Positions 1 to 6,513 are shown, counted from the stretch's first letter. The stretch: DNA of 8,238 nt from Lutibacter sp. (GCA_030748365.1 JASMME010000053.1:1-8238); one strand, 5' to 3'. A program made the numbers and translations. The notes: a model not told the origin generated them from the letters alone.

Positions 1-752
1 TTTACGATGCTGTCTACCTTGGAAATGATATAGTTGTAGAATACTTGTAGAATAATCGCTACAACCAATCCAAATACGGTGGTCAGCAAGGCTACTTTGA
101 TACCTCCTGCTACAACGGTAGGAGAAATGTCTCCAGCTGCCTGGATAGAGTCAAAGGCAGAAATCATACCGATTACTGTTCCCATAAACCCAAGCATCGG
201 TGCCAAGGCAATAAATAAGGACAACCAGGAGATGTTTTTCTCCAACAAGCCCATCTGTACGCCTCCGTAACCAACAACCGCCTTCTCAGCAGCATCTACG
301 CCTTCATCCATCCTGTCCAATCCTTGGTAGAAGATAGAAGCAACAGGCCCCTTGGTATTTCTACAAACCTCTTTGGCTGCTTCCACACCTCCTGAAGCCA
401 AAGCTTCATCCACTTTTCCAACCAGTTTTTGGGTGTTGGTAGTAGCCATATTTAAGTAAATGATTCTCTCAATAGCGATGGCCAGTCCTAGGATTAGGGC
501 AACCAATACGATTCCCATAAAGAAAGGACCTCCTTCTATAAAACGCTGTTTCAATTCTTGGTGAAATGTCTTTACTTCGACAACCTCTTCAACCGGTGCT
601 GCTACAACCTCTTCTGCAGCCGCTTCCGTGGTAGTTTCCTGACTCTCTTCAGCTACCTGAACGGTTTCCTCTGCGTCTTGTGCCAACATCGCAGGCGTGG
701 CGATAAACGACATTAATCCTGTAATTGCAAGGATGGTAAATACTCTTTTCAT
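1..752 (-). CDS. exbB: MotA/TolQ/ExbB proton channel family protein, partial (C-terminus beyond left edge)
   Basis: Inner-membrane proton channel of the ExbB/TolQ family. It is expected to pair with ExbD and TonB (or TolR/TolA) to pass proton-motive force to outer-membrane transporters. I translated it by hand from the ATG at 752; 250 codons are visible and the frame stays open at the edge. Residues 1-24 look like a cleavable signal peptide (MKR, hydrophobic core, cut near AMLA/QD). Residues 26-60 are rich in Glu, Ala and Val. The first channel helix lies at about 78-100 (GGPFFMGIVLVALILGLAIAIE), and a cytoplasmic loop with GVEAAKEVCRNTKGPVASIFYQG follows. The family signature LAPMLGFMGTVIGMISAF is at about 183-200, and the last helix, KVALLTTVFGLVVAII, at about 219-234. 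Only the C-terminal tail should be missing. ExbD genes would be expected next, to the left. ansA lies upstream, but a terminator separates them. Family is certain; whether the partner is TonB or Tol cannot be decided here. Confidence 0.93.
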   Translation of the reverse strand, partial: MKRVFTILAITGLMSFIATPAMLAQDAEETVQVAEESQETTTEAAAEEVVAAPVEEVVEVKTFHQELKQRFIEGGPFFMGIVLVALILGLAIAIERIIYLNMATTNTQKLVGKVDEALASGGVEAAKEVCRNTKGPVASIFYQGLDRMDEGVDAAEKAVVGYGGVQMGLLEKNISWLSLFIALAPMLGFMGTVIGMISAFDSIQAAGDISPTVVAGGIKVALLTTVFGLVVAIILQVFYNYIISKVDSIV

Positions 753-801
753 TGTGTAATAGTTAATTTATTAATTTTCAAACGGGTTAAGTGCTATGAT
801 A

Positions 802-899
802 ACACTCTAAAATATACACCTGAAACTCGAAAAGTTTTCCAAAACAGGGGCAAAATCCCTAGTAGTCCTTTCCGGAAAGCAACCGGTATTTTAGAGTAT
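802..899 (-). repeat. inverted repeat enclosing several short palindromes, upstream of exbB
   Basis: ACTCTAAAATA at 804-814 and its exact reverse complement TATTTTAGAGT at 887-897 form an 11-bp inverted repeat 72 bases apart. Read as minus-strand RNA, the stem grows to 13 pairs: 898 with 803 is U.G and 899 with 802 is A-U. Inside lie CTTTCCGGAAAG (868-879, perfect palindrome), AGGG/CCCT (846-849 and 857-860, 7-base loop) and GTTTTCCAAAAC (834-845). The long stem is solid as sequence. The inner hairpins are short and may be chance. Function unknown. Confidence 0.5.
809..842 (-). promoter_or_regulatory. possible exbB promoter
   Basis: On the minus strand, TTG (840-842) is followed after 23 bases by TATATTTT (809-816). 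This is one mismatch from the Bacteroidota -7 consensus TAnnTTTG, at the long end of the accepted spacing. It would give a leader of about 50 bases before the exbB ATG. A separate promoter is needed because a terminator closes the ansA transcript. The -7 box overlaps one arm of the inverted repeat at 804-814/887-897. Sequence match only, and weak. Confidence 0.3.
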
Positions 900-1021
900 G
901 GCAAGTAACAAAAAAATGTTGAGTTTAGAAAATATAAATACCACTTTGAAAGGATTTCCTTCAAAAATAAGGTTTTTTTGGGTTTTTTATAAAAATTGGG
1001 CGTTGTAAGTTTTTTTTTAAG

Positions 1022-1060
1022 AAAAAACATCCATAATACATCTTTCTGTGGATGTTTTTT
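1022..1060 (-). terminator. intrinsic terminator of ansA
   Basis: AAAAAACATCCA (1022-1033) pairs perfectly with TGGATGTTTTTT (1049-1060), giving a 12-bp stem around a 15-base loop. On the minus strand the stem ends in a U run (UUUUUUCUU). The ansA stop codon (1059-1061) overlaps the first bases of the stem, so there is essentially no 3' untranslated spacer. Confidence 0.85.
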
Positions 1061-2096
1061 AGGCGTTCGTACCGATCTCTCCCCTGAGGGACTTTTCAAA
1101 GGTATGGGCAAAGTTTTCAGGGTGAATATCCTTGCCCAATAAATACATCATTTTAGTCAGTGCTGACTCTGTGGTGATATCAAGTCCGTTGATAAGTCCT
1201 ATTTTTTGTAGCAACAAGCTGGCCTCATATTTCCCCATAATCACACTGCCTCCTTTACACTGGGTTACACTCACGATATTAATTCCTCGCGATATTGCTT
1301 CAGACAATAAATCAATAAACCAAGCACTGGTGGGTGCATTTCCGGCACCGTAGGTTTCCAAAATAACCCCCCTGAGTCCGCTGATACGAAGAACGCTTTC
1401 AACCGTATTTTTGGTAATACCGGGAAACAGCTTGAGTACCGCAATGTCACTAACCAAGGTTTTACTTACTATAAGAGGGGCGGCTTTTGATGTTTCGGGA
1501 ATCAAAGACCTGTTAAATTTTAGGTGTACCCCACTCTCCGCCAAGGGTGGGTAATTTGGAGAACTAAAGGCCTGGAAATGTTCAGCATTGATCTTGGTGG
1601 TTCTGTTGGCCCGGTACAACTTGTATTCGAAATACAGGCATACCTCCGAGATAACCGGAAACCCTTTGTGCTGGGCGGCAGCAATTTCTATGGACGTAAT
1701 CAGGTTTTCCTTGGCATCGGTTCTCAGGTCGCCTATCGGTAGTTGTGAACCAGTAAAAATAACCGGCTTAGACAGGTTCTCCAGCATAAAACTTATGGCG
1801 GAAGCAGAGTAAGACATGGTATCTGATCCGTGTAAAACCACAAAACCATCATAGCCTTGGTACTTACTTTCAATGATCTCAGCAATCATCACCCACTGGG
1901 CAGGATCCATATCAGAAGAATCGATAGGGGCTTCAAAGGAAATACTGTCAATACTGCAGTTCACCTGTTTCAATTCCGGAATGTGTTGACGTAACTTGTC
2001 AAAGTTAAACGCACGCAATGCCCCCGTTTCAAAGTCCTTTACCATCCCAATGGTACCACCTGTATAAATCAACAGTATTCGGGGGTTTTGTGTCAT
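1059..2096 (-). CDS. ansA: type I (cytoplasmic) L-asparaginase
   Basis: Hydrolyses L-asparagine to aspartate and ammonia. The 345 residues are close to the usual type I length (about 338), with no signal peptide, so it is probably cytoplasmic. The N-terminal nucleophile motif YTGGTIGM has Thr15. The second catalytic motif is HGSDTMSY (89-96), with Ser91-Asp92 where the E. coli enzymes have Thr-Asp. Also present are FTGSQLPIGDLRTDAKEN (114-131), the catalytic Lys168 in RTTKIN, FSSPNYPPLAESG (177-189) and the C-terminal domain motif GVILETYGAGNAP (243-255). The ATG at 2096 is well placed for the promoter at 2134-2161. It is divergent from the zinc peptidase gene and is followed by its own terminator, so it is probably a single-gene unit. 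Asparaginase beside exbB is, to my knowledge, a recurrent arrangement in this phylum. Glutaminase side activity cannot be judged from sequence. Confidence 0.95.
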   Translation of the reverse strand: MTQNPRILLIYTGGTIGMVKDFETGALRAFNFDKLRQHIPELKQVNCSIDSISFEAPIDSSDMDPAQWVMIAEIIESKYQGYDGFVVLHGSDTMSYSASAISFMLENLSKPVIFTGSQLPIGDLRTDAKENLITSIEIAAAQHKGFPVISEVCLYFEYKLYRANRTTKINAEHFQAFSSPNYPPLAESGVHLKFNRSLIPETSKAAPLIVSKTLVSDIAVLKLFPGITKNTVESVLRISGLRGVILETYGAGNAPTSAWFIDLLSEAISRGINIVSVTQCKGGSVIMGKYEASLLLQKIGLINGLDITTESALTKMMYLLGKDIHPENFAHTFEKSLRGEIGTNA

Positions 2097-2118
2097 TTTG
2101 TCTTAGGGTTTATCTTTG
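2087..2118 (+). promoter_or_regulatory. probable zinc peptidase promoter, Bacteroidota type
   Basis: TTTG (2087-2090), a 20-base spacer, then TATCTTTG (2111-2118), a perfect match to TTTG-N~20-TAnnTTTG. Transcription would start near 2125, leaving a leader of about 50 bases before the ATG at 2174. The TTTG lies inside the first codons of the divergent ansA gene, so transcription of either gene could affect the other. Confidence 0.6.
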
Positions 2119-2133
2119 GAACAGTTTATGCGG

Positions 2134-2166
2134 TAAATGTACCAAATATTAATGCTAACAACCAAA
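2134..2166 (-). promoter_or_regulatory. probable ansA promoter
   Basis: On the minus strand, TACATTTA (2134-2141) differs at the last base from the -7 consensus TAnnTTTG. Upstream, TTG (2159-2161) sits 17 bases away and TTTG (2163-2166) 21 bases away; either fits the Bacteroidota -33 element. The leader would be about 30 bases. Confidence 0.45.
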
Positions 2167-2173
2167 GAAATCT

Positions 2174-2869
2174 ATGTACGGATATTATCTTATCATCGGA
2201 ATCATATCACTGATCAGCTGGCTGGTCAGTCAGCAATTAAAACGAAAGTTTAAGTACTATACAGGACTACAACTACAGAACGGACTCAGCGGCAAAGAGA
2301 TTGCCGAAAAGATGCTCCACGATCACGGAATCCACGATGTACAGGTGGTAGCGACGCCCGGACAGCTAACGGACCATTACCACCCTGGAAAAAAGACCGT
2401 AAACCTCAGTGATGCTGTCTACCATAAACGAAATGCCGCCGCCGCTGCCGTAGCCGCCCACGAAGTAGGCCATGCCGTACAGCATGCACAAGCCTACCAA
2501 TGGCTGACCATGCGTTCACAATTGGTGCCAGTAGTGAGTATTTCTTCGAAATTTTCCATGTGGCTGGTCATCGCTGGTATGGTACTAGGAGCAGCATCGG
2601 GGAGCAGCAGCGGTCTACTGATTGCCCTGATTGGGCTGGCCGCCATGGCCATGGCTACCTTGTTCAGTTTTATAACCCTCCCGGTGGAATACGATGCGAG
2701 TAACCGCGCCCTGGCCTGGTTAAAATCGAACAGGATGCTGACCGACAGCGAACAGGATGGTGCCAAAGACGCCCTAAAGTGGGCTGCAAGGACCTACCTA
2801 GTAGCAGCCTTGGGCTCGCTGGCTATGCTCTTCTACTGGGCCTTGCAAATATTGGGTTCTAGGGACTAA
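2174..2869 (+). CDS. membrane-anchored neutral zinc metallopeptidase, YugP type
   Basis: A 231-residue protein resembling the Zn_peptidase_2 / YugP family (B. subtilis YugP is about 225 residues). Residues 3-20 form an N-terminal membrane helix (YYLIIGIISLISWLVSQQ). NGLSGKEIAEKMLHDHGI follows at 36-53, and DHYHPGKKTVNLSDAVYHKRN at 67-87. The zinc site is HEVGH at 96-100: the two His are metal ligands and Glu97 is the catalytic base. Glu172 in LPVEYDAS is the likely third ligand. Hydrophobic segments at about 128-142, 147-168 and 207-225 look like membrane helices, so the active site probably faces the membrane surface. The family resembles M48 proteases, but its substrates are poorly known, and I infer none. 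It is the only plus-strand gene in the window, with its own promoter, and it converges on the Lrp-type regulator. Confidence 0.88.
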   Translation: MYGYYLIIGIISLISWLVSQQLKRKFKYYTGLQLQNGLSGKEIAEKMLHDHGIHDVQVVATPGQLTDHYHPGKKTVNLSDAVYHKRNAAAAAVAAHEVGHAVQHAQAYQWLTMRSQLVPVVSISSKFSMWLVIAGMVLGAASGSSSGLLIALIGLAAMAMATLFSFITLPVEYDASNRALAWLKSNRMLTDSEQDGAKDALKWAARTYLVAALGSLAMLFYWALQILGSRD

Positions 2870-2928
2870 ATCGACAAAGATTAAAGGGGCTAAGATTGAG
2901 AAGGTTTGGTAACTGGCATTCTAACAGC
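2870..2928. other. convergent gap between zinc peptidase and Lrp-type gene
   Basis: This is the 59-base gap where the two convergent genes meet. I see no hairpin with a T run on either strand, only a 3-bp GGC/GCC pairing (2915-2929). How the two transcripts end is not visible here, and they may overlap. Confidence 0.5.
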
Positions 2929-3393
2929 CTATACGTTGATTTGCCGGTCAATATGCTGGTCCAAGGATATAAAGGTCTCTGTCCTAGCGACCCCCTTGAT
3001 AGATTGTATCTCCTGATTTAACAAGCTCATCAAATGTTCGTTGTCTCGACAAAGAATCTTGATAAAAATAGCGTAATTACCAGTCGTATAATGACTTTCG
3101 ATAATCTCAGGCACCTCCTTCATACGTTTGATGGCCGCTGAGTATTTACTGGCTGCATCTAAAAAAACCCCTACAAAGGCCAGGGTCTTATAGCCCAGAA
3201 CCTTTGGATTGATCACCAGCTTGGAACCCGAAATAAGCCCGCTTGCTTCCAGTTTTCTGAGTCGTTGGTGTACCGCCGCTCCAGAGATACCTATTTTCCG
3301 GGCAATGCTCAGTATAGGGGTCCTGGCATCTTCCATCAAATGGGTCAGAATAATCTTATCGATACCGTCAATAGCCGTGTTTTTATCTTTCAT
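2929..3393 (-). CDS. Lrp/AsnC family transcriptional regulator
   Basis: DNA-binding regulator of the leucine-responsive/AsnC family, whose members usually sense an amino acid and bind DNA as dimers or octamers. I start it at the ATG at 3393, giving 154 residues (family norm about 150-160). The frame stays open to a TTG at 3423, but that codon lies at the edge of the accC terminator hairpin and adds a non-family hydrophobic leader. The N-terminal winged helix-turn-helix spans about residues 10-58, with LSIARKIGISGAAVHQRLRK at 28-47 as its core. The RAM/AsnC ligand-binding domain spans about 68-148, with TTGNYAIFIKI (103-113) in the ligand-sensing region. A minus-strand TATATTTA at 3412-3419 could be a -7 box, without a clear -33. 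The effector and targets cannot be read from sequence. It lies downstream of accC and convergent with the zinc peptidase. Confidence 0.92.
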   Translation of the reverse strand: MKDKNTAIDGIDKIILTHLMEDARTPILSIARKIGISGAAVHQRLRKLEASGLISGSKLVINPKVLGYKTLAFVGVFLDAASKYSAAIKRMKEVPEIIESHYTTGNYAIFIKILCRDNEHLMSLLNQEIQSIKGVARTETFISLDQHIDRQINV

Positions 3394-3421
3394 CTTGTTA
3401 ATAAATGAAAGTAAATATAAC

Positions 3422-3455
3422 AAAAAAAGGATATAAGAGATTATATCCTTTTTTT
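3422..3455 (-). terminator. intrinsic terminator of the fabH-accB-accC transcript
   Basis: AAAAAAAGGATATAA (3422-3436) pairs perfectly with TTATATCCTTTTTTT (3441-3455) around the 4-base loop GAGA (UCUC in the minus transcript). The 15-bp stem ends in seven U on either strand, so it could work in both directions. It begins 33 bases after the accC stop codon and lies just upstream of the Lrp-type gene, insulating that gene from accC. Confidence 0.9.
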
Positions 3456-3488
3456 ATAGTTACATTTTATAAGCTATAAAGGCGCTAT

Positions 3489-4826
3489 TTACTGAATCTC
3501 AAAATCTTCCATAAACTTCGTTGTGTAGTCCCCTGCCACATAGTCTGGGTGATCCATCAACTGCCGGTGGAAAGGAATCGTTGTTTTTACTCCTTCAATG
3601 ATAAACTCATCCAAAGCCCTTTTCATCTTGCTAATGGCCTCTTCACGGGTTTGTGCCGTGGTGATCAGCTTGGCAATCATAGAATCGTAATTCGGAGGAA
3701 TGGTATATCCGGCATAAACATGTGAATCAACACGTACGCCGTGTCCTCCAGGAATGTTCAAACTGGTAATCTTACCGGGGGAAGGCCTAAAACCATTATA
3801 AGGATCCTCTGCATTGATACGACATTCAATCGAGTGCAGTTTTGGTAGGTAATTCTTTCCGGTAATCGGGATGCCTGAGGCTACTTTGATCTGCTCGTAA
3901 ATCAGGTCATAGTCAATTACCTGCTCAGTGATGGGATGTTCTACCTGGATACGGGTATTCATTTCCATAAAGTAGAAGTTCTTGTGCTTGTCTACCAAAA
4001 ACTCAACAGTACCTGCTCCTTCATATCGGATAAATTCTGCTGCTTTGACCGCTGCATCCCCCATCTTTTTCCTCAAGGAGGCTGTCATAAAAGGAGAAGG
4101 TGCTTCTTCTGTCAGTTTTTGATGACGTCTTTGGACCGAGCAATCTCTTTCCGACAGGTGACAGGCTTTTCCGTGTGCATCTCCGATGACCTGTATTTCA
4201 ATATGACGGGGCTCTTCGATGAGTTTCTCCATATACATACCGTCATTACCAAAGGCTGCCATGGATTCCTGACGTGCAGCATCCCAAGCATCTTTTAAGT
4301 TGGCGGGTTCCCAAACAGCTCTCATACCCTTACCGCCACCACCTGCAGTGGCTTTTAGCATCACTGGGTAGCCCATTTCTTCAGCCAATTTCTCACAGCT
4401 CTCAAAAGAGTCAATCAAGCCGTCTGAACCTGGAATGGTAGGCACGCCTGCCGCTTTCATTGTTTCCCTGGCAGAGGCTTTGTCTCCCATTTTAGAAATC
4501 ATCTCAGCGGTGGCGCCAATAAACTTAATACCGTGCTCATTACACAGCTTGGAAAACTTGGCATTTTCGGCTAAAAAACCATATCCAGGATGGATCGCAT
4601 CCGCATTGGTTATCTCAGCTGCCGCCAAGATGGCAGACATTTTTAAATAGGATTCATTACTAGCAGGGGGGCCAATACACACAGCCTCATCTGCAAACCT
4701 GACATGCAAACTCTCGGCATCCGCGGTGGAATAGACCGCTACGGTTTTAACGCCTATTTCCCGACAGGTTCTGATCACCCGCAGGGCAATCTCTCCTCTA
4801 TTGGCAATTAGTATCTTTTTAAACAT
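3489..4826 (-). CDS. accC: acetyl-CoA carboxylase, biotin carboxylase subunit
   Basis: Carboxylates the biotin on AccB using ATP and bicarbonate, the first half of the acetyl-CoA carboxylase reaction. It is 445 residues (E. coli 449) and complete. The N-terminal domain opens with [18 protein letters not shown]. The ATP-grasp domain has Lys116 (GDKASAR), Lys158 just before the glycine-rich loop AGGGGKGMR (161-169), His208 (RHIEIQV), the Cys229 region [12 protein letters not shown], Glu275 (GTVEFLVD), and the catalytic run [12 protein letters not shown] (287-298), which holds Glu288, Asn290, Arg292, Gln294, Val295 and Glu296. Arg336 in ECRINAEDP and the C-terminal lid [12 protein letters not shown] (377-388) are also intact. 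Starting MFKK at 4826 matches the family. The protein ends after the biotin carboxylase domain, without a fused BCCP or transcarboxylase domain, so it is a dedicated subunit rather than pyruvate or propionyl-CoA carboxylase. An 82-base gap with a hairpin separates it from accB. Confidence 0.97.
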   Translation of the reverse strand: MFKKILIANRGEIALRVIRTCREIGVKTVAVYSTADAESLHVRFADEAVCIGPPASNESYLKMSAILAAAEITNADAIHPGYGFLAENAKFSKLCNEHGIKFIGATAEMISKMGDKASARETMKAAGVPTIPGSDGLIDSFESCEKLAEEMGYPVMLKATAGGGGKGMRAVWEPANLKDAWDAARQESMAAFGNDGMYMEKLIEEPRHIEIQVIGDAHGKACHLSERDCSVQRRHQKLTEEAPSPFMTASLRKKMGDAAVKAAEFIRYEGAGTVEFLVDKHKNFYFMEMNTRIQVEHPITEQVIDYDLIYEQIKVASGIPITGKNYLPKLHSIECRINAEDPYNGFRPSPGKITSLNIPGGHGVRVDSHVYAGYTIPPNYDSMIAKLITTAQTREEAISKMKRALDEFIIEGVKTTIPFHRQLMDHPDYVAGDYTTKFMEDFEIQ

Positions 4827-4853
4827 GGATTCTAGATTTTCAATGGCTTAATA

Positions 4854-4887
4854 GCCAATTTTCGGAAAAGCTATACCGAAAACTGGC
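4854..4887 (-). promoter_or_regulatory. RNA hairpin in the accB-accC intergenic gap
   Basis: GCCAATTTTCGG (4854-4865) faces CCGAAAACTGGC (4876-4887) around a 10-base loop. On the plus strand one position is an A.C mismatch (4858/4883); in the minus-strand mRNA it becomes a G.U pair, so all 12 pairs form. No U run follows, so this is not a normal terminator. A second stem, TGGCT-TAAT-AGCCA (4844-4857), shares bases 4854-4857 and cannot form at the same time. Either could affect mRNA processing or accC translation. Function is inferred only. Confidence 0.5.
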
Positions 4888-4908
4888 ACGAAAGAATGTC
4901 TGGGACTG

Positions 4909-5385
4909 TTAACTCGGATCAACGAGGAATAAGGGCTGACCAAATTCTACAGGCGTACCATCTTCAACCAGTGCTTTTACAATCTTACCGGATACCTCAG
5001 ATTCAATCTCGTTGAACAGTTTCATGGCCTCTACAATACAAACCACAGAGCTTGGGGTAACGACATCTCCTACCTCAGCAAAAACGGGTTTGTCTGGAGA
5101 GGGCTTCCTGTAAAAAGTACCAATGATTGGTGAGGTGATCTCTATATATGCTGAATCACTTTCGGGGGCATCGGCTACTGCCGGCGCTTTTTCTTCCTTC
5201 GCCGGCGTCGGCGTGGCTACCGGGGGAGCCATGGATAATGGAGGCATTGCTATGGGTGCCTGTTGTACGATGGTGGTTTCCCCTGTTTTAATGGTAATCT
5301 TAATATCCTCCGTTTCTAACTTTACCTCGTTAGCGCCAGATTTTGCCACAAACTTAATAAGGTTCTGAATATCTTTTAATTCCAT
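4909..5385 (-). CDS. accB: acetyl-CoA carboxylase, biotin carboxyl carrier protein (BCCP)
   Basis: Carries the covalently bound biotin that is carboxylated by AccC and then passed to the carboxyltransferase. It has 158 residues (E. coli 156). The N-terminal segment MELKDIQNLIKFVAKSG is typical. A Pro/Ala-rich flexible linker runs from about 42 to 75 (APIAMPPLSMAPPVATPTPA and following). The C-terminal biotinyl domain spans about 80-158, starting ITSPIIGTFYRKPSPDKPVF (83-102), the BCCP 'thumb' region. The biotinylation motif EAMKLFNEIE (119-128) has Lys122 as the biotin attachment site, as in E. coli. BirA would attach the biotin; its gene is not here, nor are accA/accD. The ATG at 5385 lies 29 bases downstream of the fabH stop, so the two are almost certainly co-transcribed. 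Confidence 0.97.
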   Translation of the reverse strand: MELKDIQNLIKFVAKSGANEVKLETEDIKITIKTGETTIVQQAPIAMPPLSMAPPVATPTPAKEEKAPAVADAPESDSAYIEITSPIIGTFYRKPSPDKPVFAEVGDVVTPSSVVCIVEAMKLFNEIESEVSGKIVKALVEDGTPVEFGQPLFLVDPS

Positions 5386-5414
5386 AATGATTGGTTTAGT
5401 TTGGTTTTTCTCGT

Positions 5415-6410
5415 CTACGAATTATAAGCCCATTTGAGATAGATGGCTCCCCAAGTGAAGCCACCGCCAAATGCAGCAAAAATAATGTTTTCTCCTTTTT
5501 GTAACTGTTTTTCATAATCGACCAAGAGCAAGGGCAAGGTAGCGGAAGTGGTATTTCCGTATTTTTCAATGTTCATCATAACCTTGTCTCGATTGAGGTC
5601 AATCCTGTTTGCCGTGGCCTCTATAATGCGTTTATTGGCCTGATGGGCCGCCAGCCAATGTATATCTTCCTTTGTCAATTGATTGCGGTCCAGTATTTTT
5701 ACCGCAACGTCCGCCATGTTAGACACTGCATGCTTAAAGACCGTTTTACCGTCCTGAAAAACAAATTGTTCTCTTTTTTCAAGAACCTCTTCCGTTAGGG
5801 GATACATAGATCCCCCAGCCTTTACCTGCAGGAATTCCCTTCCGGTACCGTCACATCGGAGGTATTCGTCTTGCAAACCCAGTCCTTCCTTATTGGGCTC
5901 AAACAACACAGCGCCCGCACCATCCCCGAAAATAATACAGGTAGCCCTGTCCGTATAATCAATCATGGAAGAGCATTTATCCGCACCGATAAGCAATACC
6001 TTTTTGTATTTGCCTGACATGACATATCCAGAGGCTACAGACATTCCGTACAGAAAACTGGAACAAGCCGCCTCTAAGTCAAAGGCAAAGGCATTGGTCG
6101 CACCGATTTTTGAAGCTACATAAACTGCGGTGGCAGCTGCCTGCATATCAGGCGTTGCCGTAGCGACCAGCACCAGGTCAATCTCTTCCGGGGCCAAGCC
6201 GCGTTTTTCGAGGAGGTTCTCAGCAGCTTTGATGGCCATAAATGAGGTCCCCTTTCCAGCGCCTTTTAAAATTCTGCGCTCTTTGATACCCGTCCTTGTC
6301 GTAATCCATTCATCATTGGTATCCACCATTTTTTCCAGCATGGCATTGGTCAATACATCCTCCGGCAGGTAACTTCCAAGGGCCGTGATTGCAGCGGTTA
6401 TTTTACTCAT
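5415..6410 (-). CDS. fabH: 3-oxoacyl-ACP synthase III (beta-ketoacyl-ACP synthase III)
   Basis: Condenses an acyl-CoA primer with malonyl-ACP to begin fatty-acid synthesis. In this phylum branched-chain primers are common, but the preference cannot be read from sequence. It has 331 residues with a thiolase fold. The start is typical (ITAAITALGSYLPEDVLTN), as is the early motif TNDEWITTRTGIKERRI (31-47). The catalytic triad is complete: Cys116 in DLEAACSSFLYG, His256 in WLAAHQANKRI and Asn286 in KYGNTTSATLPL. The glycine-rich IIFGDGAGAVLFEP lies at 159-172, and the C-terminal FAAFGGGFTWGAIYLKW at 311-327. The ATG at 6410 gives the expected N-terminus. It is the first gene of the fabH-accB-accC unit. 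Its substrate malonyl-ACP depends on the acetyl-CoA carboxylase that accB and accC help build, so the grouping makes sense. A terminator upstream separates it from rpmF. Confidence 0.96.
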   Translation of the reverse strand: MSKITAAITALGSYLPEDVLTNAMLEKMVDTNDEWITTRTGIKERRILKGAGKGTSFMAIKAAENLLEKRGLAPEEIDLVLVATATPDMQAAATAVYVASKIGATNAFAFDLEAACSSFLYGMSVASGYVMSGKYKKVLLIGADKCSSMIDYTDRATCIIFGDGAGAVLFEPNKEGLGLQDEYLRCDGTGREFLQVKAGGSMYPLTEEVLEKREQFVFQDGKTVFKHAVSNMADVAVKILDRNQLTKEDIHWLAAHQANKRIIEATANRIDLNRDKVMMNIEKYGNTTSATLPLLLVDYEKQLQKGENIIFAAFGGGFTWGAIYLKWAYNS

Positions 6411-6442
6411 AATCTAACTTTCTTTCAATAAGAAAAGTGCTC

Positions 6443-6475
6443 CAAAGTAATGAAATTTATTTCTAATAATGACAA
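6443..6475 (-). promoter_or_regulatory. possible fabH-accB-accC promoter
   Basis: On the minus strand, TTG (6473-6475), a 22-base spacer, then TTACTTTG (6443-6450), one mismatch from TAnnTTTG. The leader would be about 27 bases. It lies between the rpmF terminator and fabH, where a promoter is needed. I see no clear palindromic operator next to it. Confidence 0.4.
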
Positions 6476-6513
6476 GATTCAAAGCATTTTTTAACACCGA
6501 CACCGTTACAAAG

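Larger units (their letters stand above)
753..1058. other. 306-bp intergenic region between ansA and exbB
   Basis: I see no convincing gene here. On the minus strand, in exbB order, it holds the ansA terminator, then A/T-rich DNA with homopolymer runs (1011-1019 is mostly T on the plus strand). Next is a small bulged hairpin at 945-965 (TTTGAA, bulged A, GG, loop ATTT, CC, TTCAAA), and then a palindrome-rich stretch at 802-899, listed separately. The last 50 bases before the exbB ATG are A/T-rich leader. A TATTTTTG box (962-969, minus strand) matches the -7 consensus but has no -33 partner. Confidence 0.6.

Noticed and set aside
79..270. Plus-strand open frame at the left end
   Set aside because: It is the antisense shadow of exbB, whose minus-strand reading has clear family motifs.
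945..965. Bulged hairpin with a T run beyond it on the plus strand, as a possible plus-strand terminator
   Set aside because: No plus-strand gene lies upstream of it, the T run starts several bases after the stem, and the hairpin has a bulge; the surrounding DNA is full of homopolymer runs.
794..1111. Minus-strand open frame of 105 codons in the ansA-exbB gap
   Set aside because: It overlaps the ansA 3' end out of frame, runs through the terminator and the palindrome-rich element, and encodes Lys/Phe/Leu-rich low-complexity sequence typical of A/T-rich non-coding DNA. No family is recognisable.
2494..2766. Minus-strand open frame inside the zinc peptidase gene
   Set aside because: It is antisense to the HExxH peptidase and has no recognisable features.
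3936..4298. Plus-strand open frame of 120 codons
   Set aside because: It lies wholly antisense to the strongly conserved ATP-grasp region of accC; the protein is Cys- and Phe-rich with no recognisable domain.
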